This document shows, one piece after another, positions 40,257 through 50,715 of a stretch of DNA of 64,000 bases. Made by a program: the position numbers and the translations under genes. Under the pieces are notes generated by a model. The model was not told where the DNA came from. It did no database searches and saw only the letters and a list, made by a program, of their open reading frames with translations. This stretch comes from Macrotrachela quadricornifera (taxonomy: Eukaryota; Rotifera; Eurotatoria; Philodinida; Philodinidae): contig JAJEKB010000588.1 of NCBI GenBank assembly GCA_022393335.1, positions 77,108 through 141,107 on the forward strand, given 5' to 3'. Within the stretch, counting starts at the first letter, position 1; the number at the start of each line of letters is the position of its first letter.

Positions 40257-40940
40257 TTAGTAATAACTAATACTCAATCCATCTTTTGATCTTAATTCTT
40301 GTATTTCTTTAAGTTTCATTTTTTCTTCATAACAAATATTACAATTTGATAAATCACAATATTTTAATGATCGATTATGTTTAAACATTTCAATAAGAGA
40401 ATCGATAGATAATTCTGTAATTAGTTTATTTGAATGAAACCAAATATCTTCGAGAGTTTTATTATAATATGTAAGTACATTAGCTATAAGTTGAATACCT
40501 CGATTTCCTATTTTATTTTCCTGTATAAATAATCTTTGTAATCTTGTATTTGTTTTAAGCATTTCAGCAAGATATTCTGCACCTTCATCAGTCATATTAA
40601 CTCCATGAAGACCAAGTATTGTAAGAGTTGAATTATTATATGTAAGTACTTTTGCAAAACAACAAACACCTGAATCATATAAATCATTATGACCAATAAC
40701 TAAAGTCTCTAAGGTAAGATTATTATGTAATGTTTTAGCTAAATTTGATGCACTAATAGATGTCATTTTATTAGAACTTAACCATAATTCTTTGCATTTT
40801 TTATTAATAATTAATTGATCAATAATAATTTCTGTATCATTATCATTTAATTGGTGAAACGATAATTCTAACTGACAATAAACTTCACATTTATTTATTT
40901 GATTTTGAAGTTTTTTATTTTGATGTTTTTTTGAAGAAAA
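40257..40940 (-). CDS. Leucine-rich-repeat segment in frame with ADP-ribosyltransferase
   Basis: An open stretch directly follows the ADP-ribosyltransferase stop in the same frame: 57 codons without an early ATG, then an ATG-initiated 169-aa frame from 40766. It holds about six repeats of the RNase-inhibitor/NLR type, each about 28 residues with L..L.L..N.I...G...LA..L (e.g. LQRLFIQENKIGNRGIQLIA). Such repeats bind proteins. Because the frame is uninterrupted from the stop onward and the region upstream of the ATG also reads as a repeat (LWLSSNKM), it most likely evolved as the C-terminal half of an ADP-ribosyltransferase-LRR protein. It could now be a separate cistron, be reached by readthrough or splicing, or be untranslated. 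Confidence 0.65.
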   Translation of the reverse strand, partial: FSSKKHQNKKLQNQINKCEVYCQLELSFHQLNDNDTEIIIDQLIINKKCKELWLSSNKMTSISASNLAKTLHNNLTLETLVIGHNDLYDSGVCCFAKVLTYNNSTLTILGLHGVNMTDEGAEYLAEMLKTNTRLQRLFIQENKIGNRGIQLIANVLTYYNKTLEDIWFHSNKLITELSIDSLIEMFKHNRSLKYCDLSNCNICYEEKMKLKEIQELRSKDGLSISYY

Positions 40941-41648
40941 TTATTGAAATTCTTTTATATAAATTTTATAAAATTCTTTTTCTTGTTTTAAAATTGATAT
41001 AACTTGAAATTGACAAGCTGGAAGAATTAATAATTCATGTTCATTTTGATAAAATGAATGTCGACTTATATCTTTTACTGAATTACATTCAATAAAAAAT
41101 ATAATTTTTAATTCATTATTGTGATCAAAAATATCTATTGATGATGTACAAGATACAAATCCCCACCAAGTAAAAATTTTTCCTTCAGAATAATTTTCAC
41201 TTATATCCGTATTAATTCCTCGATAGATAAATGAAGATGTAATTGATGGAAGTTTTGAAAGAGCAAAAAAAATAAGTCGAAGATAAAGAAACCATGGAAT
41301 TAATTTTTCTCGATCTTCAGAACAAAGAGTTTGATTAAGAATAAAATAGAATGAAGTTTCACGAGGAATCCATTCTAATGTATAAAGCATAATTGAAGCT
41401 GATTCATCAGAAGTAAGATCATCTTCAGGATAATGACATAATTGTTTGACAGACCAAGCCATTTGTTGTACATCATGAACAATTGTTATTAATGGTTCAA
41501 TTGCTTTTTCTAATGAAACAAGTGGTTGATTTTCAAATTCTGGTAATGATAAAAGCATTCGATGTGTTTCGCATATTTGATCTGATAGGCGAAAACTATT
41601 TCGAGATTTATTAACCAATTTCCAAGACATTATCGAATGTATTTTCAA
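40941..41648 (-). CDS. NAD:arginine ADP-ribosyltransferase (ART, R-S-E type)
   Basis: This single-exon frame of 235 aa matches the arginine-specific mono-ADP-ribosyltransferase family (R-S-E clade). The signature residues are visible in order: the NAD-binding arginine in SFIYRGI (near residue 143), the serine motif in FTWWGFVSCTSS, and the ARTT-loop E-x-E in NEHELLILP near the end. There is no signal peptide or membrane anchor, so it is predicted to be intracellular, unlike vertebrate GPI-anchored forms. ARTs transfer ADP-ribose from NAD to protein arginines; the family is expanded in bdelloid rotifers, where some are considered horizontally acquired. The TAA at 40941-40943 is followed in frame by leucine-rich repeats. 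No target protein can be inferred. Confidence 0.85.
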   Translation of the reverse strand: MKIHSIMSWKLVNKSRNSFRLSDQICETHRMLLSLPEFENQPLVSLEKAIEPLITIVHDVQQMAWSVKQLCHYPEDDLTSDESASIMLYTLEWIPRETSFYFILNQTLCSEDREKLIPWFLYLRLIFFALSKLPSITSSFIYRGINTDISENYSEGKIFTWWGFVSCTSSIDIFDHNNELKIIFFIECNSVKDISRHSFYQNEHELLILPACQFQVISILKQEKEFYKIYIKEFQ

Positions 41649-42494
41649 AATATAATTACTTAGATATTCATTTAGTTTTTATAATTTTATTGTATAGAAG
41701 TTTTTTCGTTTATATAGAATCGTAGGATATGACTCGTAGTTATTTACAAGAAATTGCGCAACAGCATTGCAATACTATTGTATTATCTTTTTTTTTATTG
41801 AATGAGATAAGTTAAATCTCTAAGTATTCCAATTTCTTATTAGTTTATTGAATCAACATAGTTTTAGAACAAAGTGCTATTGATGTTTGTATTTGACTTT
41901 TTAATTAAATATAAATGAATTTATAATAACATTGACAACATTCTTCTTATTTAAATTATCTATGATTATTTTTGTTTGTTATTTATAGACAAACTATTGG
42001 GAAACCTTATCGCTCAGATTTTTCCAGTTTTTAATAGAAGAAAATCAGGCTTTATTCAATCATTTGGAACTACTTGACAATCAAATTGAAATAGCTAATA
42101 TTATGGCATTGTTGAACTTTCATGATAGAATCTATTATTAATGATGATGTAATTCGAATCGATGGATATATTTATAGAAAATTGTTTGTTTTATTCAGAT
42201 TAAAATTAATCAATGATATTATACATTTGTTTTTTTTGGACCTTGATGATTCATACTTTTTAAATACAGCACATACAGATTCGACCAAGCGACTATTAAA
42301 AAATATGATGGATAAGTATACTTTATGATATTTCTTAACAAAATACAACATAATCTATTCTTTTTATTGTATACGTCCAACACATATACAAATATTTTCT
42401 TCCTGTTTTTTCAAATAACAAAGACGAATGTAAAAAAACAACACAAGACAAAAAGTCCAAGACCACAACAATAACAATAAATGTATCCTATTAA
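41649..42494. other. Spacer with unidentified relic frames
   Basis: After a likely promoter region for the ADP-ribosyltransferase gene, plus-strand frames at about 41990-42113 (protein-like, rich in Leu/Asn/Glu, preceded by TTATAG) and 42122-42328 are open but in different frames and match no family I know. They may be a broken gene. The final part is the 3' flank of the SARNP-type gene. Confidence 0.35.
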
Positions 42495-43428
42495 TTAAAC
42501 ACTTGTAATTGGTTTAAATCGTTCTGCACGTTTGGCTTTTTGTTCCTGAAAAAGAATATTAAAATTTGAAAAAATTGAAAAAAACAGAAAGTTTTTATTT
42601 ACATTTGATGCATTTGCTTTAGCTGCTTGGGATACATCACCAAAACGTTCTGTTCGTTTTTTAATTGCATCAGATAAGACCCCAGTTGTTGATACAGAAT
42701 TACTATTGGTTTTATTTTTTAAAGATCCAGACTGAAATAAACATTTTAAAAATTTAAAAATATTATTATATTCTTCTTACTGTCGATGGTGCCACTACAC
42801 CAAAACGTCCTATACGTTTTTGTTTTGTTTCTTCATCAATTGCTGATGTTGGATTATTTACATGAAAACGTTCAGCTCGTTGACGTTTTTTTTCTTGTTC
42901 ATCTTCCTACATTTAACGTAGACGAATTTTTTTTATGAAAATTTTAATCATTTCTTACTGTTGATTCAGGTGTAGCAACACCAAATCGTTCTAAACGTCG
43001 TTTTTTAGCTCCATCATCAATAGCTTCCTATAACAAAAAAAAAAGAAGTAGAACTCTTTTATTTCTTCATTAATAATATTTATCATTTACATGTGATGTA
43101 CCAAAACGTAATGCACGTGAGATTTTTTTTGCTTCAGGTGCTATGGTTCCAAAACGTTCCAGACGTTGTTGAAATTTCTAGAAAATTAAACAGATAAATT
43201 ATGCTTTTAAATACAATTATAAGCTTACATCAGTAGCTGATAATTCTTCTGTTGTTTGTTCGGTATTTATAGCATCAGAATTGGATTCAAATTCTCTAAA
43301 ATAGAAAAGAGATAAAAATGGATAAAAATGTAATAATTATTTACTTACGTTAATATCTCAGCAGTTTCTTTTGTATTTTCTAATGGTTCAACAGTTAATC
43401 CTATATCAACAGCTGTACTTGAGGTCAT
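42495..43428 (-). CDS. SARNP-like: SARNP/Tho1-type mRNA-export factor without SAP domain
   Basis: Seven or so small exons give a protein of about 210 aa whose body consists of repeats KKR.ERFG spaced 25-35 residues apart: QQRLERFG, RALRFG, KRRLERFG, KRQRAERFH, KQKRIGRFG, KKRTERFG, KAKRAERFK. This is the C-terminal repeat pattern of SARNP (CIP29)/yeast Tho1, where each unit binds the DEAD-box helicase DDX39B/UAP56 in the TREX mRNA-export pathway. The N-terminus is acidic and Thr/Glu-rich, and I see no SAP DNA-binding domain, so either it was lost or it lies in an exon I could not find. The start is set at MTSSTAVDIG, the only early ATG in frame. Confidence 0.75.
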
Positions 43429-45519
43429 TTTATTGATTATTTGAAAATAATTCTGATCTCTTAAATGAAATTATTACTCGTAAGTGCGAAAGAAAGACAC
43501 AGATGATACTGTCAATTTAAACCAATAAAAATTTTTTATGACTATATATGATTTGTTTGCATTTAACCAATCGATATTCGATGATTATTTTCTTTTTATA
43601 TGACGTTAAGCTACATATATTCTTGATAGGTGCAAGAAAATGAGGCAAATTCGTACGTTAAAGAAATGTTATTTTGCTTTGTGCAGAAACTATGAACCAA
43701 TTGAATTAAGAATCCTTGTTTTACCATCATCCAGTCATTTTTCCTCTTCTTTTGACGAAGAATATCATAATGAAGCATAGTATTCTTCTTATTTACATAA
43801 TCATTTGGAATTTGAATATCACGTTTATAAATGTTTTAAATATGATAAATGAATGAATGTGAAAATCGTATTTCAATTCTCTCTTCTGAATGAGTTTTTA
43901 CTTGAAATACTATTTTCAATACTTCAGTCAAACAGTAAGGACCTAGATACATGTTTGTACAATTAATTGTGTTGTATATAACAATCATCTAAAACATTGT
44001 TATAATCATGTATAAAATTGAGCAGCTGTAGAAATCAATGTATACAATGAGTTTGTAGAAGGAGTTATAGTAGGTTTTCTTACTCATATACATTGTATTT
44101 CAGTTGATCAAATAATCTGTTAGATCAATTTTCTAATCTGGAGGGTGAGGGTGGGCATGGAGATGAGGTTAAGAAAAAATTTGGACAGGGCAATAACAAA
44201 CAAGTACCGTTGACATTTTATAATAAAATATGATATGTAAAAAACAGGAAAAAGAAGAAAAAATCTCAACTCATAATTTAGATAGAGAATGAAGATTGAC
44301 TTGCTTCTTCGTCTGAAAAAATGGATTAACAAAATTCAAATCTAATATATTGCCATTTCAATATGATAGAGAGTTTATGCATTTCTTTTCTCGTCAAAAC
44401 GTATTCGTAAATATTGGTACGATAATAAATCAAACATTTTCACGACATAATCTCTTCGTCTATCACTCACTTTTCTCTGCACAAGAACAACAACTACAAT
44501 CATCGGACATTAGCTCCTCACTTATACCAACTACTCCCCTAGCTTCTACATGTCAGCAACAATCAACGTAATCATCTTAGCAATCTTCTATTCTTTTGTA
44601 CCAATGGTACTCTGCGTCAGAACATTCAGCTATTTCAAAATGAATAAGAAAATGATACTTTTCGGTACAAAATGATTTCGTTTTTTCTTATTTTATATAT
44701 AAAATAATCAACCTTATGTAAAATATAAAGCTTTTCTCACTACATCTGGCGACATATTTTATTCTCTAAATACAATGCATTAAGTGATTAAAAATTGAAA
44801 TGCAAAGTGAAGTCATTTAATCTGTGTCACTCATTAGTCATGTTTCGTAGAAAAAAAGTACTTTTATCAAAAATTTATTTTACGATATTCGTGGAAGAAT
44901 GATTAAATAGCACAAAAATAATAGAACGTCCTTTTCTCTATCACTACATAGAAAAAAAAAGGTTAAATTTTTGTATTTCAGTTAAAAGCGATATCTTTGA
45001 ATAGTACTTCTGAAGTTTATTCGTAGAAATCAAAACTTAATATTTCTATCTATCATTAAATAGTAAAGATATAGATAAAAAACTTCTAGAAAGAGACTTT
45101 TCAGATATTCTATATTACCAATAAGCTGAATACTTCTAAGATTGTCACAATTACCAGTGCGATCATGTGATTGATAGAACAGTATTTTATGAAAGATCAT
45201 ACAGCTGTAGAGAGTATGACAAAAACTCTGATAAAAAATATCATCCTTCGTTTCGTTCTCTACGTACAGTATCAATAAATAAGTTTCGAGTTTGAGAATG
45301 CAGATCATTCTTTTCATCTTCATTCATTTTCAATATTTTGCCCATTCCTTCAAGTTTCGAATGCCATCACGTCATTATTGATCCTTTTCAAATAAGTAAT
45401 TGAATCCGATCAATTAAAACAATAATTTCGAACGTCTCAATTGACAAATTGAGACTATATAAGCTACCCGTTTCAATTTGTTCGTTATCATTCGCATAGA
45501 TCAACGAAAGTAAAATAGG
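43429..45519. other. Two-kilobase spacer
   Basis: This AT-rich spacer lies between two divergently transcribed genes. Short frames (44120-44332, 44350-44571, 45030-45323) have no recognisable features. The segment near 44715-44760 (cttttctcactacatct) weakly resembles the inner part of the foldback element at 31.1-31.7 kb and may be a fragment of that family. No RNA gene is seen. Confidence 0.4.
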
Positions 45520-46809
45520 ATGGCAACAATATATCTATATACCGTTAGCATTCTGATAATTGTGGCACTGGTGGGTGGGAGTGTTCCACGTACAGATACA
45601 ACTGTGTCGGGCATATCTTCAGGTGGTGCAATGGCTACCCAATTGCACATTGCATTCTCAAATGATATCAGTGGTTGCGGTATTTTAGCAGGTCCTCCTT
45701 ATTATTGTGGCGGTAATGGTATGACAACAGGTCTATGCATGACTGGTCCAGCTCTATATGTATCTGTACCAACACTTCAATTGAAAATCAAATCATATGC
45801 ATCATCAGGCAGTATTGATGATCCTTCGAATATAGTTAATGATCCTGTGTACGTCTTTTCTGGTAAATACGATACAGTCGCATATCCCGGAGTCGTTAAA
45901 TTAAATGAAGATCTCTACTCACGACTTGGTGCTAAGGTAAAGACAAATTTCTTAATGGCTGCTACTCATGGTTTTCCGACCGATAATTATGGTGGATCAT
46001 GTGCGATACTTAACTCGGCAAATTTTCTTAATAATTGGTAAATAGAAGCAGAATGTAGATATTGAAATGAATAATTCTATTTTTCTAGCCAATTCAACAT
46101 GGCATATGATATGTTGAATCATCTTTATGGTGGAAAGCTGATCAAACCACAATCAGATTCTAAAAATTTCCCCTTCGGTCAATTACTTGTATTCGAACAA
46201 GAGGCATTTATAAATTTTCCATCATCATTAGCAAAAGGTCAAAATGCTAGTTCTAATCTATTGAATTGGATTTCAAAGACGATGTCATTACATAGCTCCA
46301 AAAATTGGAATTCATCAGTTTCAGGTTTTTTCAGTTTAGCAATGCCAAGTCTGAAAACACCTCTCGATGAAAAATCATCTACAACAGGCAGGTCATCAGT
46401 TGGTTTTGATGAACAAGGTTTTGTCTACTTTCCATCAGCATGTGCCAATGGACAAAAATGTTCCATTCATGTTGCCTTACACGGATGTCAACAAGGTATT
46501 TGATTACATATAATGTCCCTTTTATTCTATAGAACAATTTTCGTTCTTTGTGTTGTAGGCAAATCACTTGTTAGTGATATATTTGCCACAAAAGCTGGTT
46601 ATTTGGAGGTGGCTGAATTGAATAATATCATAGTAATCTTTCCACAAATTCTTCGATCTGTGGCTCTTCCTACAAATCCAATGGGTTGTTGGGATTGGTG
46701 GGGATACAGTTCTATTCATTATGCCACTCGTGGTGGTCCACAAATGTCTGGTGTAAAGAAAATGATCGATACTATGCGTACGATTAATGAAGCTTTTATT
46801 AATAATTGA
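45520..46809 (+). CDS. Polyhydroxyalkanoate (PHB) depolymerase-like esterase
   Basis: Three exons (45520-46037, 46089-46495, 46559-46809) keep phase and give 391 aa with a signal peptide of about 20 residues, so it is secreted or lysosomal. The fold is an alpha/beta hydrolase of the extracellular PHB depolymerase/DepA type: lipase box GISSG (Ser33), a GKYDTVAYP aspartate strand, and [10 protein letters not shown] for the histidine. The C-terminal half carries the family block [23 protein letters not shown], spaced from [11 protein letters not shown]. The enzyme would hydrolyse polyester or short hydroxyacyl esters. Its closest resemblance is to bacterial proteins (inferred from motif memory, not a search). 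The two canonical introns and eukaryotic context show it is a resident host gene, so ancient horizontal acquisition is likely. GC content is slightly above neighbouring genes. Confidence 0.85.
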
Positions 46810-47623
46810 CGATCAATGATTCGTTTATGAACATAATTCATTGATAATAAAATCTATTTTTAAGATTCATCAAACGGAATTTATCAATATATCTCTATTG
46901 AATTGATTCATGTCACAAACATCATCTTCAGAGAGAATAGTCAGAAACTTAATTTCTTTCTCACCAAAACTCATTTTGCCACGTTTTATTGGCACTATTT
47001 ATCCCTATCAAATTTCTTCGTCAAATAACATTCTTTTCATATACTTGATAGAGCACAATTACTGCAAAGAAATTGACAAGTTTATAGATATTTTCGTACA
47101 ACCTAATGAAAAGATTTGCAATAAAGTCTTCCCGCCAATATCTTACGATCAAAATGTATTTTGACAGTTTTACAATCATAATTATAAAGGAGAAACTGTT
47201 ACTCTCTTCACTTCTTTTCTTAAAAGAGCTCATATAAAAATAGTCTAGAATATTCAATAATATTATTTTAACTGATGTTGAGTATTTCTCTTTCTTAATT
47301 GATCTTGACTATACATTATGATGATGCAAGACTAGTGTGTAGTGGACAATGTATGCTAAACAGGTATGAATGCCTTATTGTGTGTTCATTTATTTAAGCT
47401 TTAGTTGATTGTCAAAGTCTGTAATCTATCCAAAAGTAATATTTTATGTTCTTATTTTCAATAACTTTATATCGAGACTGTCAATGTACGTTAGTGTCCA
47501 AGAATAATGATAATATTCTAGAGTAGTTAATGATTCGTTTATCTTTAACCAATCATTATTAAGTGAATATTTTATGGATAAAAACGAGATTGTTGCTTGA
47601 TTATTCTTAATATAAATTCTAAA
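46810..47623. other. Spacer before the RPP14-GDPGP1-MRRF cluster
   Basis: AT-rich. An 84-codon frame (46910-47164) and minus-strand frames lack features. The last few hundred bases presumably hold the promoter of the three-gene cluster. No splice acceptor abuts the first start codon here, in contrast to the two downstream genes. Confidence 0.45.
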
Positions 47624-48217
47624 ATGAAAAAACGACACAAATCGAAAACAGCTCAAGCAGCAGCAGAACGGGACGTTGAACTTTATGTTCGATTGTTAGT
47701 TTTATGATCAGATTGTTCCATTTTTGAAAATATTTGTTTTCTTAATATAATTATATAGAGAATTTGAAGATCAAGTAATTGTTGAAGAACATCTTGTACG
47801 AAATGCAATTGAACGTTCTATAAATATACTTTTTGGCGAGGTTTTAACTTTTGTTTTTCATTATATATAAAAAAAAACTACATATCTTTTCTTTTTTTTT
47901 ATTAACCTAAAAAGATTGGTAGTCAATCTATTCATGTAGAAATTGTTTCATTCAAATATGGTACAGCAATGATTCGTACAAAAGCGAAGTAAATTAATGT
48001 ATGTATTTAAGTTCTAAAAACGAATCATCTTTTTTGTTTTAGAATGTTAAATCAAGTTCGTTGTGCTTTAGCATTTTATGGAATACATGATAAACGTGAA
48101 TGTGCTTTTCGTATTGATACTAAATCAGAAGATAATAATAATAATGACGGAGAAGAAGAAGATGATGATGATGATGATGATGAAGAAGAAAAACCTCTTA
48201 CAATGCCAATGGACTAA
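47624..48217 (+). CDS. RPP14-like: RNase P/MRP subunit, Rpp14/Pop5 family
   Basis: Four exons (47624-47694, 47759-47840, 47915-47988, 48043-48217) join in phase to 133 aa. The body aligns with the Rpp14/Pop5 fold: an initial strand LYVRLEFED, an amphipathic helix RNAIERSINILFGEIG, strands VEIVSFKYGTAMIRTK, a helix with VRCALAFYG and the strand KRECAFRID, which is closer to Rpp14 (KKCAFRV) than to Pop5. The C-terminus is a run of Asp/Glu. Such proteins are subunits of ribonuclease P and MRP, which process tRNA and rRNA precursors in the nucleus. It is the first cistron of a tight cluster: the stop codon is only 27 bases before the next ATG. Confidence 0.75.
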
Positions 48218-48228
48218 AATTCTTTTTT

Positions 48229-48244
48229 TTTGATTATTTTTCAG
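48229..48244 (+). promoter_or_regulatory. 3' splice site abutting the GDPGP1 start (candidate trans-splice site)
   Basis: A pyrimidine-rich tract ending in TTTTTCAG directly precedes the GDPGP1 ATG at 48245. The upstream stop lies only 27 bases away, so no 5' exon or promoter fits between. This is what a spliced-leader acceptor in an operon looks like. Spliced-leader trans-splicing is known in bdelloid rotifers. A cis intron starting inside the RPP14-like gene is the alternative. Confidence 0.6.
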
Positions 48245-49869
48245 ATGTCAAAAATATGGAAACATTTTAAAATCGATCCTCATTCAATTAATTTATCATG
48301 TCATACAGATATTGAACTCAACAAGGTACATTTATTTTTTTTTAAATAGAAAAGTTACCAAATATTTCATAGATAATAGAATTGTAAAATTTTTTTTTAG
48401 TTTGATAATTTATTACAAACAGAATGGGATCGTGCTCTTCAACAAAATCTTTTTACTTTTCAAATTGATGATCAAATAAAACAACGAAAAGTTGATGGTA
48501 ATCTTCAATATATAATCGAAGTAAGTTTTTATATTAGATGATTTTATCATTATTTTATTTTATGTAGTTAAATCCTCATCGATTTGAAAAACGTCGAATG
48601 CCACATTCATTTGAACATGTTAATACACCATATGATAAAAATAAATTTAATTTCAATAAAATTAAAGATGAAGAAGTAAATAGATTTAATTTTCTTTTTG
48701 TCTATTTTAATCATTTTTTAGATTCTTTTTTCTTTAGATAATGAAGAAGAAACTAATAAATATTTAGTAATAATTAATAATTCACCTATTCGTCGTTATC
48801 ATGTATTACTTGTACCAGATCGTCAACTTGAACAGTCACAAGTAATTGAAAATCAATATTATATAAGGAGAAAAAAAACAAAGTCAATGAATTGAATATA
48901 TATATATATAGATTCTTACAGTTGATTGTATTTTATTTGGTCTTTATTTTGTTGCTTCAAGTGCTTATCCATTTATTTATATTGGATTTAATTCACTTTG
49001 TGGTTATGCATCAATTAATCATGTAAATAAAATTTTATTTTATTTGTTTATTGAAATAGAAAGATATAATTTAGCTCCATCTTCATGGAATATATATGCC
49101 TGATCGTTTATTTCTTCAAACAATTGTAAAATTCTATTATTATTATTATTTTTTATTTATTGAATATCTTATTTATTCATTCAGAAATGTTCTCCATTTC
49201 ATATTAAATCAAATTGTTATCTTCTTGATTTATCTGATTTACAAGCATTTGCTTTTGAAATAAAATCTAATGATGATTTCAATAAAATTGCCCAGTAATA
49301 TATGAAAAAAATTTTCATTTTTCTTATTTAATAAAATACAAACACTTTTTTTATTTAGATATATTTGTATTGTAACAAATTATTTTGTTTCATCAAATAT
49401 TGCTCATAATATGGTAATTATGAAAGGAGATTCATTTTCATCATTAGAATCAGCTTTACGTATTTTTATTTGGTTTCGTCAATCAAATATTGGTAAATAT
49501 TTATAGGATATTTTTATATAACATGTCTTTTAATTATAGGAGCAAAATCATTTGATCGACCTAATTTTGCTTGTTTAGAATTATCAGGTTATATGACTTT
49601 TCGATGTAAGTAAATGTGTATATAATCCTAGAAAACAAAAATTAGTTACTTTATTTTAGATATATCATTAAATGATATATCTAAAATAAAGTGATTAATT
49701 TTTGCTTTTCAGGATTATATATTTAATTTAATAAAAATTTGTTTTAGATGAAGAATTATTTAATAATTTAACTGAATTAAAAATACGTGAATATATGAAT
49801 GAAATAGCTTTACCATTAGAAGAACAAAATATAATTAAAGAAAATGTGAAAAATTTATTAGATCAATAA
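48245..49869 (+). CDS. GDPGP1: GDP-D-glucose phosphorylase
   Basis: About a dozen short exons encode a protein matching animal GDPGP1 (HIT-like superfamily). Recognisable blocks are FNFNKIKDEEILFSL (human FNFNKIRPGEVLF), LVIINNSPIRRYHVLLVPD, FIYIGFNSLCGYASINHLHLHG with the HxHxH catalytic histidine triad, VTNYFVSSNIAHNMVIMKG and FACLELSGYM. The enzyme removes misformed GDP-glucose by phosphorolysis to GDP and glucose-1-phosphate, in the cytosol. The start at 48245 is fixed by the splice acceptor immediately before it. It is cistron two of the cluster, with the MRRF start 127 bases after its stop. One intron (49616 to about 49747) contains a near-perfect 103-bp hairpin. Confidence 0.92.
49619..49721. 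repeat. Near-perfect 103-bp hairpin in a GDPGP1 intron
   Basis: Left arm 49619-49669 and right arm 49672-49721 are complementary with only a few mismatches and almost no loop; both ends read tatataatcct. It accounts for most of this otherwise short intron. It may be a very recent or very short foldback element. Confidence 0.85.
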
Positions 49870-49980
49870 AACAAAGAAAAACAAAATATTTATATTTGTA
49901 ATTTAATTCATGTGATATCTCGAAGAGAATCTCCATTCTTGATATTATAAATTAATGAAATATTAAAGATTTTTTTGAAT

Positions 49981-49993
49981 TTTTTTCTTTTAG
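49981..49993 (+). promoter_or_regulatory. 3' splice site two bases before the MRRF start
   Basis: TTTTTTCTTTTAG ends two bases before the ATG at 49996. Together with the site before GDPGP1, this suggests that the polycistronic transcript is resolved by trans-splicing. An AATAAA overlapping the GDPGP1 stop (49865-49870) could provide the upstream 3' end. Confidence 0.55.
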
Positions 49994-49995
49994 AT

Positions 49996-50715
49996 ATGAT
50001 TTTATCAACTATTTTTCGTCGTACTATATTAATACAACAACCATATATTCATTCATTTTCTACTTCAAATGTATTTTTTAAAGGTAAAAATACCGGTGGT
50101 GGTCAATCTAAAACATCAAAACGTATTTTATCTGATGCTGATTTGTCAGCTTCATCAAATGATTGGTCATCACTTAAAACTCAATATGATAAATATCTTA
50201 TTGAACTTCATGAACTTTATTCAAAACAAATTCAATTACGAACATCATCATTAGCATTCGAAGAATTATCAGTTACTCTTCCGCCTAATAATAAAGCACA
50301 TCAATTAAAAGAATTAACACAAATTATTCAAAAAACACCACAAATGTTTATGATTGATTTGACACGTCATGCTCAATATATTCCAAATGTACTTGAAGCA
50401 ATACAAAAATCTGGTCTTAATGTTAATCCACAACAAGATGGTACAACACTTTATTTACCAACACCTAAAGTAACACGTGAACATCGTGAAGAATTAGCTA
50501 AAAATGCTAAAAAATTAGCTGATCAAATTATAATTAAAATGCGTGAAGCTTATTCAAAAGCACATAGAAATTTAAAAAAACAAGAAAAATCTTTAAGTAA
50601 AGATTTAATTATGGATTTAGATACAAATTTAAAACATCGTCTTGATGGTTATGTTGCACAAGTTGAAAAAATTCGTACAAATAAACAAAAAGAATTATTA
50701 AATTCAACTTTTTGA
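49996..50715 (+). CDS. MRRF: Mitochondrial ribosome recycling factor
   Basis: A single-exon frame of 239 aa. The N-terminal 45 residues are basic, hydroxylated and lack acidic residues, as in a mitochondrial presequence (IFRRTILIQQPYIHSFSTS). The remainder matches ribosome recycling factor: IDLTRHAQYIPNVLEAIQKS, LNVNPQQDGTTLYLPTPKVT with the characteristic PTPKVTREHREEL, and the helix AYSKAHRNLKKQEK. RRF with EF-G2 splits mitochondrial ribosomes after termination. The length is close to the animal norm. An upstream in-frame ATG at 49975 lies before the splice acceptor, so 49996 is preferred. It is the third cistron of the cluster. Confidence 0.92.
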   Translation: MILSTIFRRTILIQQPYIHSFSTSNVFFKGKNTGGGQSKTSKRILSDADLSASSNDWSSLKTQYDKYLIELHELYSKQIQLRTSSLAFEELSVTLPPNNKAHQLKELTQIIQKTPQMFMIDLTRHAQYIPNVLEAIQKSGLNVNPQQDGTTLYLPTPKVTREHREELAKNAKKLADQIIIKMREAYSKAHRNLKKQEKSLSKDLIMDLDTNLKHRLDGYVAQVEKIRTNKQKELLNSTF

